In this document: one piece after another, positions 52,004-60,980 of the stretch
How the letters are laid out: every line of letters starts with the position of its first letter
How positions within the stretch are numbered: the first letter of the stretch is position 1
Assembly (NCBI RefSeq): GCF_005280735.1
Contig: NZ_CP040077.1
Location: 124,001 to 188,000, forward strand
Reading direction: 5' to 3'
DNA length: 64,000 bases
Origin: Trinickia violacea
GTDB lineage: Bacteria > Pseudomonadota > Gammaproteobacteria > Burkholderiales > Burkholderiaceae
Translations under genes and position numbers: made by a program
The notes under the pieces: generated by a model
What the model was told of the DNA's origin: nothing
The model's input: the letters and a program-made list of their open reading frames with translations, nothing else
Databases searched by the model: none

Positions 52004-52307
52004 GCAGGGTCTCTCCACGGCGCTCTAAAAAGCATAGGCGCCCATCTTACGCTCTCTCGAAAATACGGTTTTCAGACTGCGCAGCGGGGGACGGGTTCAG
52101 TCGGCGCGAGCGCGGTCCGAACGCAGCCCGCCGTATCAGCAGCACAGCGCGTCGGCTGCTCGCTTGCGCATGAATATTGCGCCGTTACACTCAAATCACG
52201 GCGTGTCGGAATGTGCGCCAAATCGAGGTATCGCGCGTTATATCGATACCCGATCGGGCCGAGCATCAGGGGCCGACCGTCAGCACGCACGAAGAGCGAG
52301 GTGAGCG

Positions 52308-53285
52308 ATGACAACCGCCATGGTCAAACAGGAACTCGCGTTGGCGTCGTTCAGCAAGGTCTACGATCTCGACGAGGTCGAAACCGCGCTGAACGAACTC
52401 GGGGAAGGCGCGAATGAAGCGCTGCGCGTCATGTACGAAAAGATGCTGAAGGTCGGCAATCTGCGATTTTGCGTGAAGCCGAACCGGATGCCGTCGATCG
52501 ACGCTCTGATCGACGCGCTGCCCAACTTCGCGGAACCGCTCGACGACGTGCGCAAGCAAGTCGCGCTGTGCCTCGAAACCGACGACCGGCTCGAACTGAT
52601 GCCGATTCTCTTGCTCGGCGACCCCGGCATCGGCAAGACGCATTTCGCGAAGCAGCTCTCGCGTTTGCTTGGCACATCGTATCAATACGTGGCGATGAGC
52701 TCGCTGACGGCGGGGTGGATCTTGTCGGGCGCGTCGTCGCAGTGGAAGAACGCGAAACCCGGCAAGGTGTTCGATGCGCTCGTGCACGGCAGCTACGCGA
52801 ACCCGGTGATCGCGATCGACGAAATCGACAAGGCGAGCGGCGATTCGCAATACGATCCGCTCGGCGCGCTCTACGCGCTGCTCGAGCAAGAGACCGCGCG
52901 CACCTTCATCGACGAGTTCGCCGAGATCCCGATCAACGCCGGCCATGTGATCTGGATCGCGACCGCCAACGACGAGCGCGCGATCCCCGAGCCGATCCTC
53001 GACCGGATGAGCGTCTACGAAATCGCCGCGCCCGATCGCGACGGCGCGCGGCGCATCGCGCAGTCGATCTACGAAGAGATCCGCTCGGCACACGTGTGGG
53101 GCCAGCGCTTTCCTGCGGCACTCGCCGACGACACGCTCGACGCGCTCGCGCTGGCATCGCCGCGCGACATGCGCCGCGCGATATTGAACGGCTTCGGCGC
53201 GGCGCGCGTGGCCGGGCGCGATCAAGTGCGTCCCGGCGACATCCGGCTCGAACACGGCACGCGGCGCAAGCCGATCGGTTTTTGA
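52308..53285 (+). CDS. Stand-alone AAA+ ATPase, Lon/MoxR-like
   Basis: 325 residues. Walker A LLGDPGIGKTHFAKQLSRLL, Walker B PVIAIDEIDKASGDSQYDPL, sensor 1 VIWIATANDERAIPEPILDR with the arginine finger. The C-terminal lid (SPRDMRRAILNGFGAARVAG) is Lon-like. There is no protease or adaptor domain and no obvious partner gene: the neighbours are a secreted protein (divergent) and an oxidoreductase. GAGG lies 8 bases before the ATG. The 304-bp gap upstream holds a GGTATCG/CGATACC inverted repeat at 52223-52250 and no gene. Confidence 0.87.
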   Translation: MTTAMVKQELALASFSKVYDLDEVETALNELGEGANEALRVMYEKMLKVGNLRFCVKPNRMPSIDALIDALPNFAEPLDDVRKQVALCLETDDRLELMPILLLGDPGIGKTHFAKQLSRLLGTSYQYVAMSSLTAGWILSGASSQWKNAKPGKVFDALVHGSYANPVIAIDEIDKASGDSQYDPLGALYALLEQETARTFIDEFAEIPINAGHVIWIATANDERAIPEPILDRMSVYEIAAPDRDGARRIAQSIYEEIRSAHVWGQRFPAALADDTLDALALASPRDMRRAILNGFGAARVAGRDQVRPGDIRLEHGTRRKPIGF

Positions 53286-53589
53286 GGCGCTCGGCTAGAG
53301 GCGCGCCGCGGTTTGGTGTGAAAAATCTCCCGATCGAGCGCAAATGCACGAGGTTTCACCAAAGCGATCCGACGCCAATGCCGGTTGGCGCACGATCGTC
53401 GCGCTTCTGTCACGTTCCTGTCACGCCGTCCGCAGTAGTTGTACGGATGTGGACGTTTGCGTGCTCCTCCAAGTCGTACAATTTATGTGAAGCGCGAAAG
53501 CGAACAGTGTGCGCAGCGAGCCTGGCGCACCCTGTGTCCAACGCGGGTGGAGAGGCGCAGTGCATGGCGCCGCAAGGACAAACACACAT

Positions 53590-54708
53590 ATGGATCAGAT
53601 CGAATGCGTAGTGATCGGCGCAGGGGTGGTCGGTCTTGCCGTGGCGCGCTCACTGGCGGCGCGCGGACGCGAAGTGATCGTGCTCGAAGCGACCGAGGCC
53701 ATCGGCACCGGCACGAGCTCGCGCAATAGCGAAGTCATTCACGCGGGCCTGTACTATCCGCGCGGCTCGTTGAAAGCGACGCTCTGCGTGCGCGGCCGCG
53801 AAATGCTCTACGAATATTGCGCGGCGCGCGGCGTGCCGCACGAGCGCTGCGGCAAGCTCTTGGTCGCCACGGCGCGCAACCAGATTCCGCAACTCCAGGC
53901 GATCGAGGCGCGCGGCAAGGAAAACGGCGTGCTGGACTTGATCCGCATGACAGGCGACGAGGCGCATGAACTCGAGCCCGCGCTGTCGTGCGTCGCCGCG
54001 GTGTTCTCGCCGCAGACGGGCATCGTCGACAGTCATCAACTGCTGCTCGCGCTGCAAGGCGATGCGGAGAACGACGGCGCGGTCTGCGTGTTTCATGCGC
54101 CGGTCGAATCGATCGATTGCCGCAACGGGCGCTTCATCGTGAGCGTCGGCGGCGCGTCGCCGACGACGATCAGCGCGGCGTGCATCGTCAACAGCGCGGG
54201 GCTGCAGGCGAACGCGATCGCGCGCAAGATCCACGGGCTCGATCCGCGCCACGTGCCGCCGCTCTATCTGGCGCGCGGCAACTATTTCACCGTGTCGGGA
54301 CGCGCGCCGTTCTCGCGGCTCGTCTACCCGATGCCGAACGAAGCCGGACTCGGCGTGCACCTGACGATCGATCTCGGCGGACAGGCGCGCTTCGGTCCCG
54401 ATGTCGAGTGGATCGATGCGATCAATTACGACGTCGATCCGCATCGCGCCGATTCGTTCTACGCGGCGATCCGCGAATATTGGCCCGCGCTGCCCGAGGG
54501 CGCGCTGCAGCCCGCGTATGCGGGGATTCGTCCGAAGCTCTCCGGCCCCGGCGAGCCGGCCGCCGATTTCGTCATCCAGGGGCCGGCCGCGCATGGCGTG
54601 CGCGGGCTCGTGAATCTGTTCGGGATCGAGTCGCCTGGCTTGACGGCGTCGCTCGCGATCGCGCAGCGCGTGTGCGAGGTGGCGGGGCGCGGTTTGTCGA
54701 GCGCCTGA
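53590..54708 (+). CDS. FAD-dependent oxidoreductase, L-2-hydroxyglutarate oxidase (LhgO)-like
   Basis: 372 residues from ATG 53590, with an AAGGA site 9 bases before it; an upstream in-frame start lacks one. CVVIGAGVVGLAVARSLAAR is the dinucleotide-binding fold. GTGTSSRNSEVIHAGLYYPR and GKLLVATARNQIPQLQAIEA are the LhgO/DAO-family pattern. AYAGIRPKLSGPGEPAADFV and VNLFGIESPGLTASLAIAQR are the C-terminal FAD contacts. It likely oxidises L-2-hydroxyglutarate or a similar hydroxy acid. The 304-bp gap before it holds no gene I can support. Confidence 0.86.
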   Translation: MDQIECVVIGAGVVGLAVARSLAARGREVIVLEATEAIGTGTSSRNSEVIHAGLYYPRGSLKATLCVRGREMLYEYCAARGVPHERCGKLLVATARNQIPQLQAIEARGKENGVLDLIRMTGDEAHELEPALSCVAAVFSPQTGIVDSHQLLLALQGDAENDGAVCVFHAPVESIDCRNGRFIVSVGGASPTTISAACIVNSAGLQANAIARKIHGLDPRHVPPLYLARGNYFTVSGRAPFSRLVYPMPNEAGLGVHLTIDLGGQARFGPDVEWIDAINYDVDPHRADSFYAAIREYWPALPEGALQPAYAGIRPKLSGPGEPAADFVIQGPAAHGVRGLVNLFGIESPGLTASLAIAQRVCEVAGRGLSSA

Positions 54709-54883
54709 CCCAATGACTAACCGCAGGCCGAGCGCGCGGCCGAGGCAGCCGCGCTCCTCGCCAGCTAAGCAATCCCTTATCTCTACCATTTCGGGCGCCA
54801 CACGGCGCCGCTTCGTTGCTATGCTCTGACACGGCCGTCGCTAGAACGGCGTCCAAGTTCATATAACGTGGAGTGAGTCCCCA

Positions 54884-55198
54884 ATGAAATCATCTCGTCG
54901 GACGTTCTTGATCACGAGCATCGGCGTCGCGTCGACGCTCGCGTTGTCGCGCCAGGCCGCCTTCGCTGACGCGCCGAAAGTGACCGAAGCCGATCCCACC
55001 GCGCAGGCGCTCGGCTATAAGGAAGACGCGACCAAAGTCGACAAGGCCAAATGGGCGAAGTACGCCGCCGGCCAGGATTGCGGCAACTGCAGCTTCTACC
55101 AAGGCAAGGCGGGCGATGCGTGGGCGCCGTGTCCGATGTTCGGCGGCAAGCAGGTGTCGGGCAAGGGCTGGTGCAGCGCCTATAACAAGAAGGCCTGA
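54884..55198 (+). CDS. High-potential iron-sulfur protein (HiPIP), Tat-exported
   Basis: 104 residues. The N-terminus SSRRTFLITSIGVAST is a twin-arginine signal. The mature ~75 residues contain four cysteines (QDCGNCSFYQGKAG, WAPCPMFGGKQV, KGWCSAYNKK) that bind a 4Fe-4S cubane in the HiPIP pattern. HiPIPs are periplasmic one-electron carriers. It lies 175 bp after the LhgO-like gene and converges with a dienelactone hydrolase, with a 10-bp GC-rich hairpin between them. Confidence 0.93.
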   Translation: MKSSRRTFLITSIGVASTLALSRQAAFADAPKVTEADPTAQALGYKEDATKVDKAKWAKYAAGQDCGNCSFYQGKAGDAWAPCPMFGGKQVSGKGWCSAYNKKA

Positions 55199-55242
55199 TT
55201 CATCCCGGTGCGGCCGCAAGCGGCGGCCGCCGGTCGAAGGAC

Positions 55243-55269
55243 GGCCGCGCGGCTTCGCGCCGCGCGGCC
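55243..55269. terminator. GC-rich hairpin between convergent HiPIP and dienelactone-hydrolase genes
   Basis: GGCCGCGCGG (55243-55252) pairs perfectly with CCGCGCGGCC (55260-55269). There is no T-run, so factor-independent termination is doubtful; it may still block readthrough between the convergent genes. Confidence 0.4.
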
Positions 55270-55312
55270 GGGTCGTGCTTGCCGCGCAATGGGCAAGCCA
55301 GAGCGACAAGTC

Positions 55313-56011
55313 TTACAGATGCTCGCCGAGGAACGTCAGCGTGCGGCCGTGCGCGAGTGCGGCGGCGTGCTGGTCGTAGGCCGAGCGGTCCGTGCAATTG
55401 AAGCCGTGATGCGCGTTCGGATACAAATGGAACTCGACGTCGTCCCGGCCGACGAAACGCTCCTTCACTTGGCCGACCGCCTCGAGCGGAATGCCCGCAT
55501 CCAGCTCGGCGTAGTGGAATTGAATCGGCGCTTTGATCTTGGCCGCTTGATCGAGCAGGTTCTGAATGCCGCCGCCGTAATACGCCACCGCGACGTCGAT
55601 CGAACCCTGCGCCGCCGCCAGATAAGCCAGCCGTCCGCCGAAGCAATAACCGATGGCCGCCACGTTGCCCGCCACTTCGGGCATCGCGCGCAGCGCTTGC
55701 GCGGCCGCGCCAATATCGGCCACTGCGAGGTCGACGTCGGTCTTCTGCAGGATCTCGATGCCCTTGTCGCGATCCGCGCCTTCGTAACCGAGTTCGATGC
55801 GCGGCTGCGTGCGCCAGAAGATGTCCGGCGCGAGCGCCACGTAGCCGTCGAGCGCGTACTGATCCGCGACCGAGCGGATATGGCCGTTCACGCCGAAGAT
55901 TTCCTGAATGATGACGACGGCCGGCCCCTTGCCGCCCTTGGGCAACGCCAGATAGCCAGGAAAGTGGTCGTTGCCGGTGGGGATGTCGATCCAGCGAGAT
56001 GTGACGCTCAC
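55313..56011 (-). CDS. Dienelactone hydrolase family protein
   Basis: 232 residues from GTG 56011 (GGAGAG upstream). An alpha/beta hydrolase with VVIIQEIFGVNGHIRSVADQ (Glu), nucleophile Cys in AAIGYCFGGRLAYLA, and ELDAGIP and PNAHHGFNCTDR for Asp and His. This is the DLH Cys-Asp-His triad with the auxiliary Glu. It opens lactone rings such as dienelactone in chlorocatechol catabolism, but no such pathway genes are nearby, so a general hydrolase role is possible. The 604-bp gap upstream (56012-56615) contains no gene I can support and is lower in GC. Confidence 0.92.
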   Translation of the reverse strand: MSVTSRWIDIPTGNDHFPGYLALPKGGKGPAVVIIQEIFGVNGHIRSVADQYALDGYVALAPDIFWRTQPRIELGYEGADRDKGIEILQKTDVDLAVADIGAAAQALRAMPEVAGNVAAIGYCFGGRLAYLAAAQGSIDVAVAYYGGGIQNLLDQAAKIKAPIQFHYAELDAGIPLEAVGQVKERFVGRDDVEFHLYPNAHHGFNCTDRSAYDQHAAALAHGRTLTFLGEHL

Positions 56012-56615
56012 GTCGCTCTCCTATTAGAACGTGGGGGAGAAAATCGGGCCGCCAGTGTGCCACCAATCGGAGACTGTTGCAGAGGCGGTGCCAAGCGGCG
56101 GGGCTTGGTGCATGGAGTGAAACGATCGCGCTGCGCATTGGCCCGTCATTGACCTATATGGCGTGGCAAGTCCGCTTATCCGATTTGGCTCAATAGATGG
56201 AGCGCGGCAAAAGCCTCCGGAAGCCGCGACTTATAGCCGTCATATTCGTCGCGGCCAATGGTCTCAACTGCCTTCGCACACGCAAATCGCAGGCATCAGC
56301 AAAAACCCTGGTTTTGCCGAAAGCCGCATGGGACGGGCGTTTCGGGGCAATCTTCAAGTATGCGGATTGCGCTGCGAACGATCGCGCTATTAGTAGTCGT
56401 CCCACTTTCTCAAAAAAATCCCATAAATTAATTTGATGACCTACACTTGCGCGCAAGTACGGGATGCCACCTGCCAAAAACGAGTTGGCTCACGTGCTTA
56501 GCCAAGTGCATGACCGATGCATCCGGCGTGGTCGTCCAACGGGATCTATACGGATAAGACTGAAGCGGGGCACAGGGCGATTACGTTGTTTTTGGGACCG
56601 AAACTGGAGACTTAC

Positions 56616-57764
56616 ATGAATATTAAGATGCAAAAGCTGTTGCCGATCAGCGCTGCAGCCATGCTGTTTGCGACGATGGCGACGGGCGCCGCGGCGGATC
56701 AAGTCGTCAAGATCGGCCACGTCGCACCGCTGACTGGGCAAATCGCTCACCTCGGCAAAGATAACGAAAACGGTGCGCGCCTCGCGGTCGAGGAAATCAA
56801 CGCGAAGGGTCTCACGATCGGCGGCCAGAAGGTCACGCTCGAACTCGACGCTCAAGACGACGCAGCCGACCCGCGTACGGCGACCCAAGTGGCGCAGAAG
56901 CTCGTCGACGACAAGGTCGTCGCGGTGGTGGGCCACCTGAACTCAGGCACGTCGATCCCGGCTTCGAAGATCTACAGCGATGCAGGCATCGTGCAGATCA
57001 CGCCGTCGGCAACGAACCCGGCCTTCACGCAGCAAGGCTTCAAGACGACCTTCCGCGTGGTGGCGACTGACGCGCAGCAGGGCCCGGCACTCGCCAACTA
57101 TGCCGCGAAGGAGTTGAAGCTCAAGAGCGTCGCGATCGTCGACGACTCGACCGCTTACGGCCAAGGTCTCGCTAATGAGTTCGAGAAGACCGCCAAGTCG
57201 CTCGGCATGAACGTGATGTCGCATGACGCAACCAACGACAAGGCCGTCGACTTCCGCGCGATTCTGACAAAGATCAAGGGCGAAAACCCGGACGCGATCA
57301 TGTACGGCGGCATGGACGCCACCGGCGGCCCGTTCGCGAAGCAAGCGAAGCAATTGGGCCTGCGCGCGAAGGTGCTCGCGGGTGACGGCGTCTGTACCGA
57401 CAAGCTGGCCGACTTGGCCGGCGAAGCAACCGACAACGTCGTCTGCTCGGAGGCAGGCAGGTCGCTCGAGAAGATGGGCAAGGCGGGTGAGGAGTTCCAG
57501 GCGAAGTTCCAAAAGCGCTTCGGCCAGCCGATCCAGATCTACGCGCCGTTCACGTATGACGCCGTGTACATCATCGTCGACGCGATGAAGCGCGCGGGCT
57601 CCACCGATCCGGCGAAGATCGTCGCCGTCATGCCGACCACCGACTACAAGGGTGTGATTGGTGAAACCACGTTCGACTCGAAGGGCGACCTCCAGCACGG
57701 CGTGATCTCGCTCTACAACTACAAGGCAGGCAAGAAGTCGCTGCTCAGCGAAGTGAAGATGTAA
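56616..57764 (+). CDS. Branched-chain amino-acid ABC transporter periplasmic binding protein (LivK-like)
   Basis: 382 residues from ATG 56616 (GGAG upstream). A signal peptide ends at TGAAADQVVK. The two-lobe ligand-binding fold is shown by KIGHVAPLTGQIAHLGKDNE, VVAVVGHLNSGTSIPASKIY, ITPSATNPAFTQQGFKTTFR and YAPFTYDAVYIIVDAMKRAG. It captures leucine/isoleucine/valine-type substrates for a Liv ABC importer; no permease or ATPase gene is adjacent, so partners are elsewhere. A strong terminator follows. Confidence 0.94.
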   Translation: MNIKMQKLLPISAAAMLFATMATGAAADQVVKIGHVAPLTGQIAHLGKDNENGARLAVEEINAKGLTIGGQKVTLELDAQDDAADPRTATQVAQKLVDDKVVAVVGHLNSGTSIPASKIYSDAGIVQITPSATNPAFTQQGFKTTFRVVATDAQQGPALANYAAKELKLKSVAIVDDSTAYGQGLANEFEKTAKSLGMNVMSHDATNDKAVDFRAILTKIKGENPDAIMYGGMDATGGPFAKQAKQLGLRAKVLAGDGVCTDKLADLAGEATDNVVCSEAGRSLEKMGKAGEEFQAKFQKRFGQPIQIYAPFTYDAVYIIVDAMKRAGSTDPAKIVAVMPTTDYKGVIGETTFDSKGDLQHGVISLYNYKAGKKSLLSEVKM

Positions 57765-57811
57765 TTTGCTCCGTTGGCTTCAGGGGCCGTCACAGCCCCT
57801 GGCAGCGACGA

Positions 57812-57847
57812 AAAGCGCGGATGCTTTGCCAGCATGCGCGCTTTTTC
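57812..57847 (+). terminator. Rho-independent terminator after the LivK-like gene
   Basis: AAAGCGCGGATGC (57812-57824) pairs, with one mismatch, with GCATGCGCGCTTT and then TTTTT. A second short stem, CAGGGGC/GCCCCTG, lies just upstream at 57781-57801. The convergent MFS gene ends 53 bp further on. Confidence 0.75.
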
Positions 57848-57899
57848 GTATGGGCTTTTGTGTGTTGTCATCGTTCACGCTATGCGGCGCGAGGACGCG

Positions 57900-59111
57900 T
57901 CAAATCCGGAGCCTCCCGAGCACCTTCGGCCCGACAAAAGCGACGAGCGCCGCGCATAGCGCGACGATCGAAAGGCCGATCGACAGGTTCGTCGCCTGCG
58001 TCACGCCGCCGATCACGACCGGACCGAAGAGCAGGCCGAAGTACGCCAGACCGGCGACATGCGCGAGACCTTCGGCGGCGTGAATGCCTTTGACGCGTGC
58101 CGCGGCGGCAAACAGCACCGGCATCATGTTCGCAAGCCCAAGACCCATCAGCGCGAAGCCCGTCAACGCGGCAAACGAATACGGCAGCAGCAATGCGCCG
58201 ATCATCCCCGCGCAAGCGAGCGATGCGCTCGCCCGCACGAGCTGCGGCGCGCCGAAGCGGGCGCGCACGGTATCGCCTGCGAAGCGGCCCGCCGCCATGC
58301 CGCCGGAAAACGCCGCGTACGCCGCGCTCGCGAGCGCGGGCGTCGCCGCGACGACATCGCGCATATAGACCGTCGCCCAGTCGTACATCGCGCCTTCGGC
58401 GATCAGCGCGATCAGCGCGATGGCGCCGAGCGCCCACAGCACCGGCGAGCGCCAGCGGTTGGCGCGCGAGCCGTGGTGGTGAGGATCGTCGGCATGCGGC
58501 ACGTGCGGCAGCACGGCGGGGCACGCGAGCAACAGGACGATCGCGCTCACCGCCGCCGCGAGCGCGAGGTGCAGCGCCGGCGCCATGCCGCGCGAGAGCA
58601 GCGCGCCGCCGACGGCCGCGCCCGCCATCCCGCCGACGCTGAACATGCCGTGCAGCGTCGACATGATCGGCCGCGCGAGCGCAGTCTCGACGGCGCTCGC
58701 TTCGGCGTTCATCGCGACGTCGAGCGTGGCCATGCCGGCGCCGAAGAGCGCAAGCACGGGAAGCAACAGCCAATAGAACGGCACGACGAGAATCAGCGCC
58801 GCGCAGAGCGACATCGTGAGTCCGCCCGCCAGACACGCGCGGCGCGTGCCGACGCGCGCGATCCATTTGGCGTTGGTCGCCATCGCCGCAATCGAGCCGC
58901 CCGCGACGGCGAGCAGCGCGATCGACAGCAGCGCCGGGCTCAAATGGAACTTGTCGCGCACGGTCGGCACGTGCACGCCCCACGACGCGTACACCATGCC
59001 GGCGATAAAAAAGAGCGCCATCGTTGCATTGCGTGCACGGTTGCGCGCCGCCGCCGGCAGGTTGCGATGCACGGCGGGGAGCGGGGCGAGTTCGGGGGAG
59101 TGGTCGGACAC
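57900..59111 (-). CDS. MFS transporter
   Basis: 403 residues with about 12 membrane segments, starting at GTG 59111. AGMVYASWGVHVPTVRDKFH at the first helix, KWIARVGTRRACLAGGLTMS (loop 2-3 signature) and PILSTLHGM-like RPIMSTLHGMFSVGGMAGAA resemble the YbjJ/fucose-permease-like MFS branch. Substrate is unknown. It converges with the LivK-like gene and is divergent from the HugZ-like gene; the 206 bp between them should hold both promoters. Confidence 0.88.
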   Translation of the reverse strand: MSDHSPELAPLPAVHRNLPAAARNRARNATMALFFIAGMVYASWGVHVPTVRDKFHLSPALLSIALLAVAGGSIAAMATNAKWIARVGTRRACLAGGLTMSLCAALILVVPFYWLLLPVLALFGAGMATLDVAMNAEASAVETALARPIMSTLHGMFSVGGMAGAAVGGALLSRGMAPALHLALAAAVSAIVLLLACPAVLPHVPHADDPHHHGSRANRWRSPVLWALGAIALIALIAEGAMYDWATVYMRDVVAATPALASAAYAAFSGGMAAGRFAGDTVRARFGAPQLVRASASLACAGMIGALLLPYSFAALTGFALMGLGLANMMPVLFAAAARVKGIHAAEGLAHVAGLAYFGLLFGPVVIGGVTQATNLSIGLSIVALCAALVAFVGPKVLGRLRI

Positions 59112-59317
59112 GGAGGGCTCGTCAAACGGCGGGTTGCGGGTGGATGGGCGGCGGATGAATGGCGAAGCGCTACGATGCGCCGCGTAGCCGCTGAGCCGTT
59201 GATTCTATCGGAGCGCCTGCCGCCTTGCTTGCGCGGTAATCTAAGCTGTCTGTGCAAGGCCAAGCCGTGGGGCGTGCCCCGGCCGGGCAAGCCAGCTCAA
59301 TTCTCGAGGACCTCGAC

Positions 59318-59983
59318 TTGAACATTCCCGCCCACGCTCCGCTTCACCTGCTCCATAGAACCGGCGTCGGAACGCTCGCGACGCATTCACGCGAGCCGCA
59401 AGGTTTCCCTTACCCAACCGTGCTGCCGTTCGCGACCGACGCACGGCATCGTCCGCTCGTGCTCGTGAGCCGGCTCGCCGAACATACGCGCAATCTACAG
59501 GCTGACCCGCGCGCCGGCTTTCTCGTCGTGCAAGCGCCGGACGGGGACGTGTTGAACTCGGAGCGAGTCACGCTGATCGGCCGCTTCGAGCCGCTCGAGC
59601 CGACTCCGGCTGTCGTCGCGCGCTATCTGCGCTATCACGCCAATGCCGAGCGCTATCTTGCGCTGGGCGACTTTTCGTTTTGGATCATGGCGATCGAGCG
59701 GCTGCGCTATATCGGCGGCTTCGGTGCAATGGGGTGGCTCGACGCCGCCGACCTGGACCCGCTCACTCCGCTGCCGTCCGAAGAAGAAATGGCGCTCACA
59801 GCATTCTTCACGCATCATCCGCGGCGCTCGGCTCAGCTCGAATTGGCGGGAGTGGACCGCTATGGCGCGGATTTAAAAGTCGGCGGCGTGCTCGAACGCG
59901 ATGCATTCGACGAGCCGAAACAGACCATTGCGGAACTCGAAAGTGCACTGGCCGATTGCATCGAGCGCCGCGCCGCAAAATAG
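59318..59983 (+). CDS. HugZ/pyridoxamine-5'-phosphate-oxidase-like protein with DUF2470-like tail
   Basis: 221 residues from TTG 59318, preferred because GAGGA lies 7 bases before it; an in-frame GTG at 59252 lacks a ribosome site. The N-terminal split-barrel domain has VGTLATHSREPQGFPYPTVL and LVLVSRLAEHTRNLQADPRA. The C-terminal ~80 residues (FFTHHPRRSAQLELAGVDRY, GADLKVGG) resemble the DUF2470 heme-oxygenase-type domain. Relatives bind heme or flavin and degrade or store heme. Function is inferred from fold. Confidence 0.83.
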   Translation: MNIPAHAPLHLLHRTGVGTLATHSREPQGFPYPTVLPFATDARHRPLVLVSRLAEHTRNLQADPRAGFLVVQAPDGDVLNSERVTLIGRFEPLEPTPAVVARYLRYHANAERYLALGDFSFWIMAIERLRYIGGFGAMGWLDAADLDPLTPLPSEEEMALTAFFTHHPRRSAQLELAGVDRYGADLKVGGVLERDAFDEPKQTIAELESALADCIERRAAK

Positions 59984-60381
59984 TGTCGTGTTTATCCTAA
60001 TCGGGAAAACTCTGACTAGTTCGTTTTTAGTAAAGATGACCGCGAACCTCATCTCTGTTTAACCGCCAACCTTTCATCGCATGAGAGGTTTTTATGAGAT
60101 GGTTTGATATTAATTTCATACCTTGGGAATTATGCCTGTTGGGCTAGTCCAACCTGTCTGATTTCAAGATATGCAACAAAACGTAAAAATGCCGTCTACG
60201 CTCATGCGCTCTGCGAGCTAATCAGTGAATTGAAATCCCCGTTTTTTATTTTTTTGTCTTTCAGCCTTTTCTTCGGTTTCTTGTTTGTGCTAATCTCGCT
60301 CCGAAATATCCGAGGCACCACGCATTGAAATGGCAAGCCGGCTTAAGACCTGCGTCATTTATCGAAACCACAAGGGAATGT

Positions 60382-60681
60382 ATGTCTTCTTACAAGGAAC
60401 TTCTCGCTCAACGAGAAAAGCTGGAGAAGCAGATCGAAGAGGCGAAGGCGCGTGAATACGCGGAAGTGCTTAACGAGATCAAACAAAAAATGGCCGACTA
60501 CGGCATTACGCTTGCCGAACTCGGTGTAAGTCGCGGTAAGCATGCGAAAGTTGGCCGTCCGCGCGCCGGCGTCGCGCCGAAATATCGCGATCCCGAAAGC
60601 GGCAGCACCTGGTCGGGCCGCGGCAAACCGCCGAAATGGATTGCCGGCCAAGATCGCGATCAATTTCTGATTCAGAAGTAA
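60382..60681 (+). CDS. H-NS family nucleoid-associated protein
   Basis: 99 residues from ATG 60382 (AAGGGA upstream). An N-terminal coiled coil (YKELLAQREKLEKQIEEAKA) is followed by the DNA-binding core YRDPESGSTWSGRGKPPKWI with the conserved W-x-G-R-G loop. It silences AT-rich, often foreign, DNA by binding and bridging. The 400 bp before it (59984-60381) are unusually AT-rich and hold no supported gene; they are a likely site of autoregulation. A strong terminator follows. Confidence 0.93.
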   Translation: MSSYKELLAQREKLEKQIEEAKAREYAEVLNEIKQKMADYGITLAELGVSRGKHAKVGRPRAGVAPKYRDPESGSTWSGRGKPPKWIAGQDRDQFLIQK

Positions 60682-60736
60682 TCGGCTCAAAGGCCATCGG
60701 TACGAGCGGCTTGCTTAAGCCCGCGACGGCCGAAAC

Positions 60737-60771
60737 AAAAAACCGCGCACTTCAGGGGGCGCGGTTTTTTT
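60737..60771 (+). terminator. Rho-independent terminator after the H-NS gene
   Basis: AAAAAACCGCGC pairs with GCGCGGTTTTTT, loop ACTTCAGGGG, followed by a T-run to 60771. It is 55 bp after the H-NS stop. Confidence 0.85.
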
Positions 60772-60980
60772 ATGTCCATGGAAAGTCTGACTTCATCGCT
60801 TTACGCATGGCGTGAAACGATCGCCCGCTCTCACCTCGGACGCGCAGATATCGAAACACGAATACGTCGCGTTTCGATAAGCATATGATTTAAAACGAAA
60901 ATGTAGGGCTATGCGACGGTTTGTCATGGTTGCGCTGCTAGAATTCGCGCATTCAAAACCAACAACGCTACGGTAGACCC

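Noticed and set aside
56190..56477. A 95-residue minus-strand ORF in the gap before the LivK-like gene
   Set aside because: No ribosome site, no recognisable domain and mixed composition; left as unexplained DNA.
60104..60328. Hydrophobic 74-residue ORF before the H-NS gene
   Set aside because: It arises in an AT-rich region, lacks a convincing ribosome site and has no family-like features; it could be real but is not supported.
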